Below are positions 9,042-15,945 of a stretch of 64,000 nt of DNA, one piece after another. The position numbers were made by a program, and so were the translations under genes. Position 1 is the stretch's first letter, and every line of letters begins with the position of its first letter. The notes under the pieces were generated by a model. That model was given only the letters and a program-made list of their open reading frames with translations. It was not told where the DNA came from and did no database searches. The stretch is from Halovivax ruber XH-70 (lineage in GTDB: Archaea > Halobacteriota > Halobacteria > Halobacteriales > Natrialbaceae), in contig NC_019964.1 in NCBI RefSeq assembly GCF_000328525.1, positions 1,302,001 to 1,366,000 of the forward strand, written 5' to 3'.

Positions 9042-9992
9042 ATGAGCAGTCACGAGATTCTGATTCCCCACCGCTACGACCGGGCGGATCGCGAGCGCCT
9101 CGCCGTCCGGTTCGACGAACTCGACGACGCCGACGTGACCGTCGCGACCACGCCCGACGAGACGCTCTCGGGCATCGAAACGGCGACGGCGGTTCTCTCA
9201 CCGAGCGTTTCGGAGGAGTGGCTCGACCGCGCCTCGAATCTGGCGTGGGTGCAGGGGTCGACGGCCGGCTACGATCACTACGATCTGGACGCACTCGAGG
9301 CGGCCGGGATCACCCTCACGACGGCCTCGGGCGTCCACGGGCAGCCGATCGGCGAGTGGGCACTCGGGGCCATGCTCGGCATCGAGCGCGACCTCTTCGC
9401 CGCGCGCGATCGCCAGCGCGAGGGACTTTGGCTCCGCGAGAGCGGCGGCGAACTGGCGAGCAAGACCGTCGGTATCGTCGGTCTGGGTGCGATCGGCGGT
9501 CGGATCGCCGAACTCGCCGCGGCCGTCGGCTGTCGCGTCGTCGGGACGAAACGCGATCCGTCGACCGCACCCGACGCCGTCGACGAGGTCTATCCGGCCG
9601 ACGAACTGGACGAGGTCCTCCGCCAGACGGACTATCTCGTCGTCGCCTGCCCGCTCACCGACGAGACGCGCGGCCTGATCGATCGGTCGGCGATGCGAAC
9701 GATGCCGCGCGACGCGGTCGTCGTCAACATTGCCCGCGGCGACGTGGTCGACGAGGAGGCTCTCGTCGAGTCCCTTCAGCAAGGTCGCCTCGCCGGCGCG
9801 GCGCTCGACGTCTTCTCGACCGAACCCTTGCCCGACGACTCGCCGCTGTGGGATCTTCCCAACGTGCTGGTGACGCCGCACGTCTCGGGTTCGACGCCGC
9901 ACTACTACGATCGCGTCGCCGAGATCTTCATCGAGAACTACGACCACTTCGTCGCCGGGACGCCCGAAGAGATGCGAAACCGCGTCGTGTAG
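9042..9992 (+). CDS. D-2-hydroxyacid dehydrogenase (NAD-binding)
   Basis: A 316-residue enzyme of the D-isomer specific 2-hydroxyacid dehydrogenase family. The Rossmann motif is VGIVGLGAIGGRIAELA (residues about 145-161). The catalytic triad is recognisable: Arg in VVNIARGDVVDE, Glu in DVFSTEPLP, and His in VTPHVSGSTPHY. Substrate (glyoxylate, phosphoglycerate or another 2-oxoacid) cannot be assigned; the length and lack of an ACT domain argue against canonical SerA. The ATG at 9042 follows the 19-base repeat region by about 65 bases. Confidence 0.88.
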   Translation: MSSHEILIPHRYDRADRERLAVRFDELDDADVTVATTPDETLSGIETATAVLSPSVSEEWLDRASNLAWVQGSTAGYDHYDLDALEAAGITLTTASGVHGQPIGEWALGAMLGIERDLFAARDRQREGLWLRESGGELASKTVGIVGLGAIGGRIAELAAAVGCRVVGTKRDPSTAPDAVDEVYPADELDEVLRQTDYLVVACPLTDETRGLIDRSAMRTMPRDAVVVNIARGDVVDEEALVESLQQGRLAGAALDVFSTEPLPDDSPLWDLPNVLVTPHVSGSTPHYYDRVAEIFIENYDHFVAGTPEEMRNRVV

Positions 9993-10001
9993 GGCCGGGA
10001 T

Positions 10002-10029
10002 GCCGTCACTCGGTCGCCGTCACTCGGTC
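10002..10029. repeat. Perfect 14-base tandem duplication
   Basis: GCCGTCACTCGGTC occurs twice without a gap (10002-10015 and 10016-10029), just after the stop codon of the 2-hydroxyacid dehydrogenase. It looks like a recent replication-slippage duplication; no function is evident. Confidence 0.8.
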
Positions 10030-10064
10030 GTCGTCGATCGATACCGATCGTCCGGTGTGCTTCC

Positions 10065-10589
10065 TCACTCGAACCGCCGCTCCATCGTCACGTAGTCGTA
10101 GGGCCGATCCGGTTTCTCGTGGGTCTCGATCGGCTCGTATCCCTGACTTTCGTACCACTCGTAGAGGAACGGGTGCGTGTCGTAGGTCGTCAACTGTGCG
10201 GTGTCGTAGCCGCGCGATTGAACGATCGATTCGGCCCGATCGAACAATCGCTGGCCGAGTCCGTTCCCCTGCCACGATTCGACGACGGCCAGCCGTTCGA
10301 TGTACGGCGTCTCGCGTTCTTCCAGGAGGCGAACGGTGCCGACGACCGGCTGACTACCGTCTGGCTCCGTGCCACCGCTTCCCCCGTCACCGACGTTGGT
10401 CTCGCCTGGCTCGGCGACGAGCGTGATGGCGTCCGCGTCGAGCCACTCGTAGACTGTGTCGGCCCCGATTTCCGTCATCCGTGTCGGAAACCCGCGCTCG
10501 GCTCCGACGCGGTAGGCGTCTCGATAACAGGCGGCGATTGCAGCGGCGTCCTCGTGGGTCGCGCGGCGAATGGTGGCGTCCGAGGTCAC
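10065..10589 (-). CDS. GNAT-family N-acetyltransferase
   Basis: About 174 residues. The fold is shown by an N-terminal IRRATHEDAAAIAACYRDAY, the central strand GTVRLLEERETPYIERLAVV, the acetyl-CoA loop SWQGNGLGQRLFDRAES (the Q-x-x-G-x-G/A equivalent), and a C-terminal YEWYESQGYEPI. A low-complexity Gly/Glu loop (GETNVGDGGSGGTEPDGSQ) is inserted before the first long strand. I prefer the GTG at 10589 because the domain begins right after it; a TTG at 10616 would add nine residues. The acceptor substrate is unknown. Confidence 0.8.
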   Translation of the reverse strand: MTSDATIRRATHEDAAAIAACYRDAYRVGAERGFPTRMTEIGADTVYEWLDADAITLVAEPGETNVGDGGSGGTEPDGSQPVVGTVRLLEERETPYIERLAVVESWQGNGLGQRLFDRAESIVQSRGYDTAQLTTYDTHPFLYEWYESQGYEPIETHEKPDRPYDYVTMERRFE

Positions 10590-10686
10590 ACAGTCCGATT
10601 CGAGTGTGAGGGGCAAACGACTTCTGCAATTCCACCGCGCAACTGACGTGGTCGATTCGAACGGTTTCGAGCGATGACTCGCCCGT

Positions 10687-11970
10687 TCACACCGCGTCGA
10701 TCGCCTGCTCCAGGTCGGCGACGATGTCCGCGGGGTCCTCGATGCCGACCGACAGGCGGACGAGATCGGGCGTGACGCCGCTCGCCAGCTGTTCGGACTC
10801 GGTCAACTGCTGGTGAGTCGTACTCCCGGGATGGATGATGAGCGTCTTCGCGTCGCCGACGTTGGCGAGCAGGCTCGTCAACTCGACTTCGTTGCAAACA
10901 GTCTCAGCACCTTCGTAGCCGGCTTCGAGGCCGAAGGTGAGCATGCCACCGTAGCCGCCATCCAGATACTCGGAGGCGGTTTCGTGCGTCTCGTGGGATT
11001 CGAGCCCCGGGTATGTGACCCAGGCGACGTCGGGGTGGTCGTCGAGATATTCGGCGACGATCTGTGCGTTCTCGCAGTGGCGATCCATCCGGAGCGAGAG
11101 CGATTCCAGCTTTTGGAGCGTGTTCCAGGCGTCGAACGGCGCTTGCTGGTTACCGAGATCGCGCAGCCCGCGTGTGCGTGCGGCGATCGCGAACGCCTGC
11201 TCGCCGAAGGTCTCGTAGAAGTTCACGCCGTGGTAGGCGGGATTGGGCTCGGCGATCTCGGGATAGTCGCCCTCGTCCCAGGGGAAGGTGCCCCCGTCGA
11301 CCAGGATTCCGCCGACGGTCGTCCCGGCGCCGGTGAGCCACTTCGTCGTGGAGTGCCAGACGAGGTCGGCGCCGTGCTCGATCGGATTACAGAGGTACGG
11401 CGTCGCGAACGTGTTGTCGACGAACAGCGGGACGTCGTGGTCGTGGGCGATGTCTGCGATCCGCTCGATGTCCGGTGTCACCAGCGCCGGATTCCCGATC
11501 GACTCCAGGTGGACGAACGCAGTGTCGTCGTCGATGGCGGCGTCGTAGGCCTCGTAATCGAGCGTGTCGACGAATTTCGTCTCGATTCCGCGACGCGAGA
11601 CGGTGTGGGTGAGGTAGGTGTACGTCCCGCCGTAGAGCGACGAGGCCGAGACGATGTTGTCGCCGGCTTCGGCCAGCATGAACGTCGCGAGGTCGAACGC
11701 AGCCATCCCGGACGCGGTCGCGAGCGCACCCATTCCGCCTTCGAGACTCGCGACGCGCTCTTCTAGCATCGCGTTCGTCGGGTTCATGATCCGCGAGTAG
11801 ATGTTGCCGAACTCCTCCAGGCCGAAGAGAGCGGCGGCGTGGTCGGTGTCGTCGAACTCGTAGGACGTCGTCTGGTAGATCGGTGGGGCCCGAGCGCCGG
11901 TCGTCGGGTCAGACTCTTGTCCAGCGTGGATCGTCCGCGTGTCGAACTCCCGTGACTCGTCGTTTTCCAT
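10687..11970 (-). CDS. O-acetylhomoserine sulfhydrylase-type PLP enzyme (MetY family)
   Basis: A 427-residue member of the Cys/Met metabolism PLP family. It shows the N-terminal TRTIHAGQESDPTTGARAPP, YSRIMNPTNAMLEERVA, GMAAFDLA, VDNTFATPYLCNPIEHGADL, and HSTTKWLTGAGTTVGG containing the PLP lysine. The insert with NPAYHGVNFYETFG and the length of about 430 residues fit O-acetylhomoserine aminocarboxypropyltransferase rather than cystathionine synthase or lyase. It would make homocysteine from O-acetylhomoserine and sulfide. The ATG at 11970 was chosen; a GTG at 11976 would add only two residues. No met partner is adjacent on this side. Confidence 0.87.
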   Translation of the reverse strand: MENDESREFDTRTIHAGQESDPTTGARAPPIYQTTSYEFDDTDHAAALFGLEEFGNIYSRIMNPTNAMLEERVASLEGGMGALATASGMAAFDLATFMLAEAGDNIVSASSLYGGTYTYLTHTVSRRGIETKFVDTLDYEAYDAAIDDDTAFVHLESIGNPALVTPDIERIADIAHDHDVPLFVDNTFATPYLCNPIEHGADLVWHSTTKWLTGAGTTVGGILVDGGTFPWDEGDYPEIAEPNPAYHGVNFYETFGEQAFAIAARTRGLRDLGNQQAPFDAWNTLQKLESLSLRMDRHCENAQIVAEYLDDHPDVAWVTYPGLESHETHETASEYLDGGYGGMLTFGLEAGYEGAETVCNEVELTSLLANVGDAKTLIIHPGSTTHQQLTESEQLASGVTPDLVRLSVGIEDPADIVADLEQAIDAV

Positions 11971-12026
11971 AATCACTCGTTCGGTGCCCGTCGATAGTAA
12001 CGCGGCTAAAGCGACGCTTTCTGCCG

Positions 12027-13781
12027 CTATCTCGGACGAGGTTGTGCGCTCGATGCGGTCTCGTGATCGGTCGTCGGTTGCGATTCGAGCGTCTGTTTCG
12101 GCAGCCTAACCGTGACGGTCGTCCCTGCGGCGCTCGAATCAAACTCGATCTCGCCGCCCAGCGCGTCGGTACACCAGCGGACGATCCAGAGGCCGAGCCC
12201 GCTTCCGTGAGAGAGCGGGGTCTCCTCGCCGCGTTCGATCACCGACAACTCGTGATCGGGGATTCCGGAACCCCTATCCCGCACTCGGAACGCAAGGTGG
12301 TCACCCTCGATTCCGTCGTAGCTTACGGTGACCCGCGGGTCCGGTGTCCCCGCGTGTTCGAACCCGTTCTCGATCAGGTTCGCAAACAACGTCTCGAAGA
12401 CGCGCTCGTTGAGCCGGAGTTCGAGTCCTGCCGGGACGGTGACCGTGAGGTCGCCACTGTGATCGCCTTGTCCGGCGTGCTCGTCACGTTCTACGAGTTC
12501 GGTGAGCACGCTCTCGACGGACACTGTCGTCGTTGGCGTGTCGAGCGTTTCGAGAACCTGTTCGAACGCTCGCGCTTTCTCACCCATTTCGAGGAGGGCG
12601 ACGACGTCTTTCTTTGCCCGATCCAGGTGCGCTCGAGCGTCCTCGTCGCTTACCTGCTCTCTCGCTAGTTCGATGTAGCCCGATGCGGCGTTCAGGTCGT
12701 TTCTGAGATTGTGTCGCAACACCCGATTCGTGACACGCAGTCGCTGTTTTCTGCGTCGGCGTGCGGTCACGTTCTGGAAGATGAGGACGTACCCCACCTG
12801 TCCGCCCGATGGGCCGGAGAGGGCCGATGCCGATACCGAGAACTCCGCGTACTCCCCCTCGCCGTGGTATTCGATCAGTTGGTTCGTGTTCGTTTGATCG
12901 ACGTCAAGTGACGTTCCAAGGAGCGACGTGATCGGCTCGCCGAGCGCGGTCGGACTTTCGACTGCGAAGGCCGACTCCGCGGCTGGATTGCACTCGACCA
13001 CTCGCGATCTCGTATCGAGTACCAGCGCCGGGTCGTCGAGTTCCTCGAGCGCCCGGCGCTGTGCGGTTCGTCGGGTCGCCGGATTGAACTCGAACATTCC
13101 GCCGCCAACGAACGCGTAAATGTCGAACGCGACGTGAGGCAGGAACATGATCGGGGTGAGGTTGAGTTGCGGATACGGGCCGATCTCCGTGAGCCAGGCC
13201 AGAAGGGCCATTCCAGGTGGCACCGCACTCAGCGCGACCGCGAGCGCCTCCGAGCGGAACAGTGGGCCGTAGCTGATCACCGTTTCGAAGAGCACCAGCA
13301 TCCCGGCGGTCACGAAAACCATGCCCACGAGCACGGCGAAGTACGCGAGGGCCCCGAATTCGTACGAGACGGTCGCGACGCCGAGGACCGGATCCAGCCG
13401 GAAGTCCGTCCACACGAGCTCGTGGATGGGGTTCGTCCAGACTAGTCCGCTCGTCACCACGGGAACGGCCACTAGCATCCCGAACCAGGGATTTCGGACC
13501 ATCGCGCCACGTCCGGTGTAGTCCAGCCCGAACGCGAGGAACGTGATGCCGGTCCCCATCATCGCAGTCCAGGTCCCCATTTCGAGGACGAGGCGAAGGC
13601 GTGGATCGAATACGAGTAACGAACCGGCGTAGATGAGACACCAGGCCATCACCGCGAGCAGGGTGACGATAAACCAGTTTACGCCCGGTTTTCCCCGATG
13701 ATCGCGCAGCTTCCGGATGAGGTAACCCACGCCGACGATGGGAAGCAACGAGCCGACGACTGGCCACGGGACGGGCAACAC
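12027..13781 (-). CDS. Membrane histidine kinase: 7TM sensor, PAS, kinase core
   Basis: A 584-residue kinase. Residues about 1-230 hold seven hydrophobic helices typical of the N-terminal 7TM region of haloarchaeal histidine kinases. A PAS domain follows (about 240-345: LEELDDPALVLDTRSRVVEC to VGYVLIFQNVTARR). The H-box is RVLRHNLRNDLN with phospho-acceptor H357. The ATPase domain has an N-box (LFANLIENGFEHA), G1 (DRGSGIPDHE) and G2 (GSGLGLWIV). Residues after about 565 form a disordered Gln/Thr-rich tail. The start is GTG at 13781. No response regulator is adjacent, which is common for these orphan kinases. The signal sensed is unknown. Confidence 0.88.
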   Translation of the reverse strand: MLPVPWPVVGSLLPIVGVGYLIRKLRDHRGKPGVNWFIVTLLAVMAWCLIYAGSLLVFDPRLRLVLEMGTWTAMMGTGITFLAFGLDYTGRGAMVRNPWFGMLVAVPVVTSGLVWTNPIHELVWTDFRLDPVLGVATVSYEFGALAYFAVLVGMVFVTAGMLVLFETVISYGPLFRSEALAVALSAVPPGMALLAWLTEIGPYPQLNLTPIMFLPHVAFDIYAFVGGGMFEFNPATRRTAQRRALEELDDPALVLDTRSRVVECNPAAESAFAVESPTALGEPITSLLGTSLDVDQTNTNQLIEYHGEGEYAEFSVSASALSGPSGGQVGYVLIFQNVTARRRRKQRLRVTNRVLRHNLRNDLNAASGYIELAREQVSDEDARAHLDRAKKDVVALLEMGEKARAFEQVLETLDTPTTTVSVESVLTELVERDEHAGQGDHSGDLTVTVPAGLELRLNERVFETLFANLIENGFEHAGTPDPRVTVSYDGIEGDHLAFRVRDRGSGIPDHELSVIERGEETPLSHGSGLGLWIVRWCTDALGGEIEFDSSAAGTTVTVRLPKQTLESQPTTDHETASSAQPRPR

Positions 13782-13924
13782 GATTGACTGGTGGTGAGAC
13801 TGGTACTTTCAAGTTGTGGCCCGAACCGGGGGTGTGGCGGGATCGGGCGGTAACGTGATCGACGCAGGGGTGTGACGCCGATAGTACTCGTCTCGCTCAG
13901 TTTCGTACCGCGCCGACACGGCAT

Positions 13925-14938
13925 TCACGTCGGCAGTAGGCGCGTGAGCCCGACACTCTCCGCGACCAGCCAGGCGACGAACCCGCCGTAGAGGACGAGC
14001 AAGAGCCATCCTTCGCGCCGCGAGAGGTACATCTTCGTTCGAGAGATCGTGAAGAAGATGACCGTCGCGACGACGAGGAAGGCCATCATCGGGACGACGT
14101 GGTCGAACCTGACCGAGAGGGAGCCGGCGACGAGAATCCCGACTGGAATCGCCACCAGCAGATCGAACGTGTTGGAGCCGAGGACGTTCGCGATCGAGAC
14201 CGTCGGTCGGCCCGACTGGGAGGCAGTGATACTGACGAACGCGTCCGGAAGGCTCGACCCGGCGGCGACGATAGTCATCCCCCAGAGGAACGACGGCGTC
14301 CCGAAGGCGTCCCCGAGACCGACAGCGGCCCGGACGAGCCCCTCGACACCGACGACGATCAGTACCAGTCCGACGAGAAAGCGTCCCCAGCTCCGGACGA
14401 GGTCGATCCCTTCGTCGGGGACGGTCCCGGACTCCGAGGCGTCGAGATACTGTGTGAAGACGTACAGTACGTACAGCACGATCGGGATCAGTGCGAGGGC
14501 TCGCGTCACCTCGCCGGTGATCCGTCCGTTTGCAACGTCGATGGGGTAGTAGATGACCGCGAGCGAGAACGTGAGCAACAGCGTCGCGACTGCGAGCATG
14601 TAGAAGAGCGATTCCTTGTAGACCAGATCCCGATTCGTCTCCATCCCTCCGCTGCCGATCACGACGGAGACACCCGGGATGACGAGGAGGTTGAACACCG
14701 CAGAGCCGACGATTGCGCCGACGCCGAGTTCGAACTCGCCTCGGGTGGCCGAGAGTAACACGCTCATCAACTCGGGCGTACTCGACCCGACGGCGGCGAT
14801 GATCGCCCCGTGGACGACCGAAGGGATTCCGTACGCGCCGGCGAGCTTGGCTGCCGCGTCTTCGAGCCAACTGCTCCCGATCCAGACGATACCGGTCCCG
14901 GCGACGGCGAGGGCGAGCAGCCCGAGTACCGTGAACAT
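13925..14938 (-). CDS. Cation/Ca2+ exchanger of the CaCA family
   Basis: About 337 residues with ten or so membrane segments. It carries the two inverted alpha-repeats of sodium/calcium exchangers: AAVGSSTPELMSVLLSA with GAIVGSAVFNLL in the first half, and AAGSSLPDAFVS with ANVLGSNTFDLLVA in the second. These carry the Glu and Asp that bind the cation. It would exchange Na+ or H+ for Ca2+ across the cytoplasmic membrane. The ATG at 14938 (MFTVLGLLALAVAG) leads straight into the first helix; a GTG at 14962 is possible. Two hairpin-forming sequences lie upstream, between it and the cohesin-like gene. Confidence 0.85.
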   Translation of the reverse strand: MFTVLGLLALAVAGTGIVWIGSSWLEDAAAKLAGAYGIPSVVHGAIIAAVGSSTPELMSVLLSATRGEFELGVGAIVGSAVFNLLVIPGVSVVIGSGGMETNRDLVYKESLFYMLAVATLLLTFSLAVIYYPIDVANGRITGEVTRALALIPIVLYVLYVFTQYLDASESGTVPDEGIDLVRSWGRFLVGLVLIVVGVEGLVRAAVGLGDAFGTPSFLWGMTIVAAGSSLPDAFVSITASQSGRPTVSIANVLGSNTFDLLVAIPVGILVAGSLSVRFDHVVPMMAFLVVATVIFFTISRTKMYLSRREGWLLLVLYGGFVAWLVAESVGLTRLLPT

Positions 14939-15040
14939 CTCGTGAAGCGTTCTAAGCGCCACTGGATAAAATGGTCGGTGGCAACCGGCGCGGCTGCGCT
15001 ATCCCTGCGTCGACGCCAACCTGGGAGATCGAACGCAGCG

Positions 15041-15109
15041 TCGGTCAGATAGACCGAACGATCGTCGCTCACCTCGAACGAACCTGGCGTCGTTCGGATG
15101 GACCGAACG
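15041..15109. repeat. Two similar hairpin-forming inverted repeats
   Basis: TCGGTC-AGATA-GACCGA at 15041-15057 (6-base arms) and CGTTCGG-ATGGA-CCGAACG at 15091-15109 (7-base arms) each have a 5-base loop and start 50 bases apart. They lie downstream of the cohesin-like gene stop and upstream of the exchanger, so they could end or attenuate transcription on the minus strand. No U-tract follows. Confidence 0.5.
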
Positions 15110-15118
15110 CCTTGGCGC

Positions 15119-15892
15119 TCAGGTCGAACGGACGCGTCGTCGCCACCCGACCCACCCGAGGGCCACGAGTGCGGCTGCGCCGCCGAACCCGGTGAGTTTC
15201 TCTCCGACGGCCGAACCGATCCCGTTCGCGTCGCCACCGGTGGGCGAGCCGCTTTCGTCGGCGTCGTCCCCGACCGTGATCGTTCCCGGTGTGTGTTCGA
15301 TCGCGATCGGAGCGCCGCCGTCGGCGTCGAGCCGTGCATCCGTCACGCGAACGGCTGTGGTGCCGGATTCGGTCCCCGAGACCTCGATCGTCGCCAGCGT
15401 GACGTCCGCCGCGCCGGCCGTAATCGCGTCTTCGAGATCGACGGCTTCGAGCGTGATGGATCGTCCGTCAGCGCTCACCATCGGGCGTTCCGTCATGGCC
15501 AGCGTGTCCGGGTACGTCGCGCTCTCGATCGACGCTACGTGTTCGTCGGCGACGGAGATCGTCACCTCGAACCCGGCGAGTCCGGCCGGCGCCTCCCGCA
15601 ACACGAGGGGAATCGACGCGTTCTCGCCGGGATCGACGGATGCGTCACCCAGTGCGATGCGTCCGTCCATCTGTGCTGTCGTGCTGTCGTCTACCTGGGC
15701 CGTGGCGGTCGCGGCCGACAGATCGGTGTCGGATCGATCGAGATGCGCTGCGGCAGTGCCGTCCGGGCGCTCGTCGACGGCCGTTGCCGCGTCGACCGGG
15801 GCCCCAACGGCCACTGCACTCATCGTGAGACAGACGAGTGCAGCGGTGACGACGAACCGGGGTACTATCCCGGGTTCGTCCGTCCACGTCAC
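15119..15892 (-). CDS. Secreted, C-terminally anchored protein with a cohesin-like domain
   Basis: About 257 residues. The N-terminus holds a Sec-type signal (IVPRFVVTAALVCLTMSAVA then GAPVDAATA). Residues about 95-215 form a beta-rich domain with SIPLVLREAPAGLAGFEVTI, VASIESATYPD and ITLEAVDLEDAI, the pattern of a cohesin-type module. The C-terminus has Gly-Phe-Gly, a hydrophobic helix and Arg-Arg-Arg (TGFGGAAALVALGWVGWRRR), like a PGF-CTERM sorting signal that has lost the Pro. It lies 53 bases after the PhoX/dockerin gene and was probably translated from the same transcript. No ATG is available; GTG 15892 was chosen, GTG 15865 is an alternative. The domain is similar to the one inside the upstream gene. 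Confidence 0.7.
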   Translation of the reverse strand: MTWTDEPGIVPRFVVTAALVCLTMSAVAVGAPVDAATAVDERPDGTAAAHLDRSDTDLSAATATAQVDDSTTAQMDGRIALGDASVDPGENASIPLVLREAPAGLAGFEVTISVADEHVASIESATYPDTLAMTERPMVSADGRSITLEAVDLEDAITAGAADVTLATIEVSGTESGTTAVRVTDARLDADGGAPIAIEHTPGTITVGDDADESGSPTGGDANGIGSAVGEKLTGFGGAAALVALGWVGWRRRVRST

Positions 15893-15945
15893 TGGCTCGC
15901 ACTCCGTGAGCCACCCGGTCCCGTCGTTCGGTCGGCTCGCCGGGC

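Noticed and set aside
8591-10426. Long plus-strand frame of 611 codons over two real genes
   Set aside because: Its sequence is Arg-rich and follows the codon pattern of a shadow frame of the aldehyde and hydroxyacid dehydrogenases.
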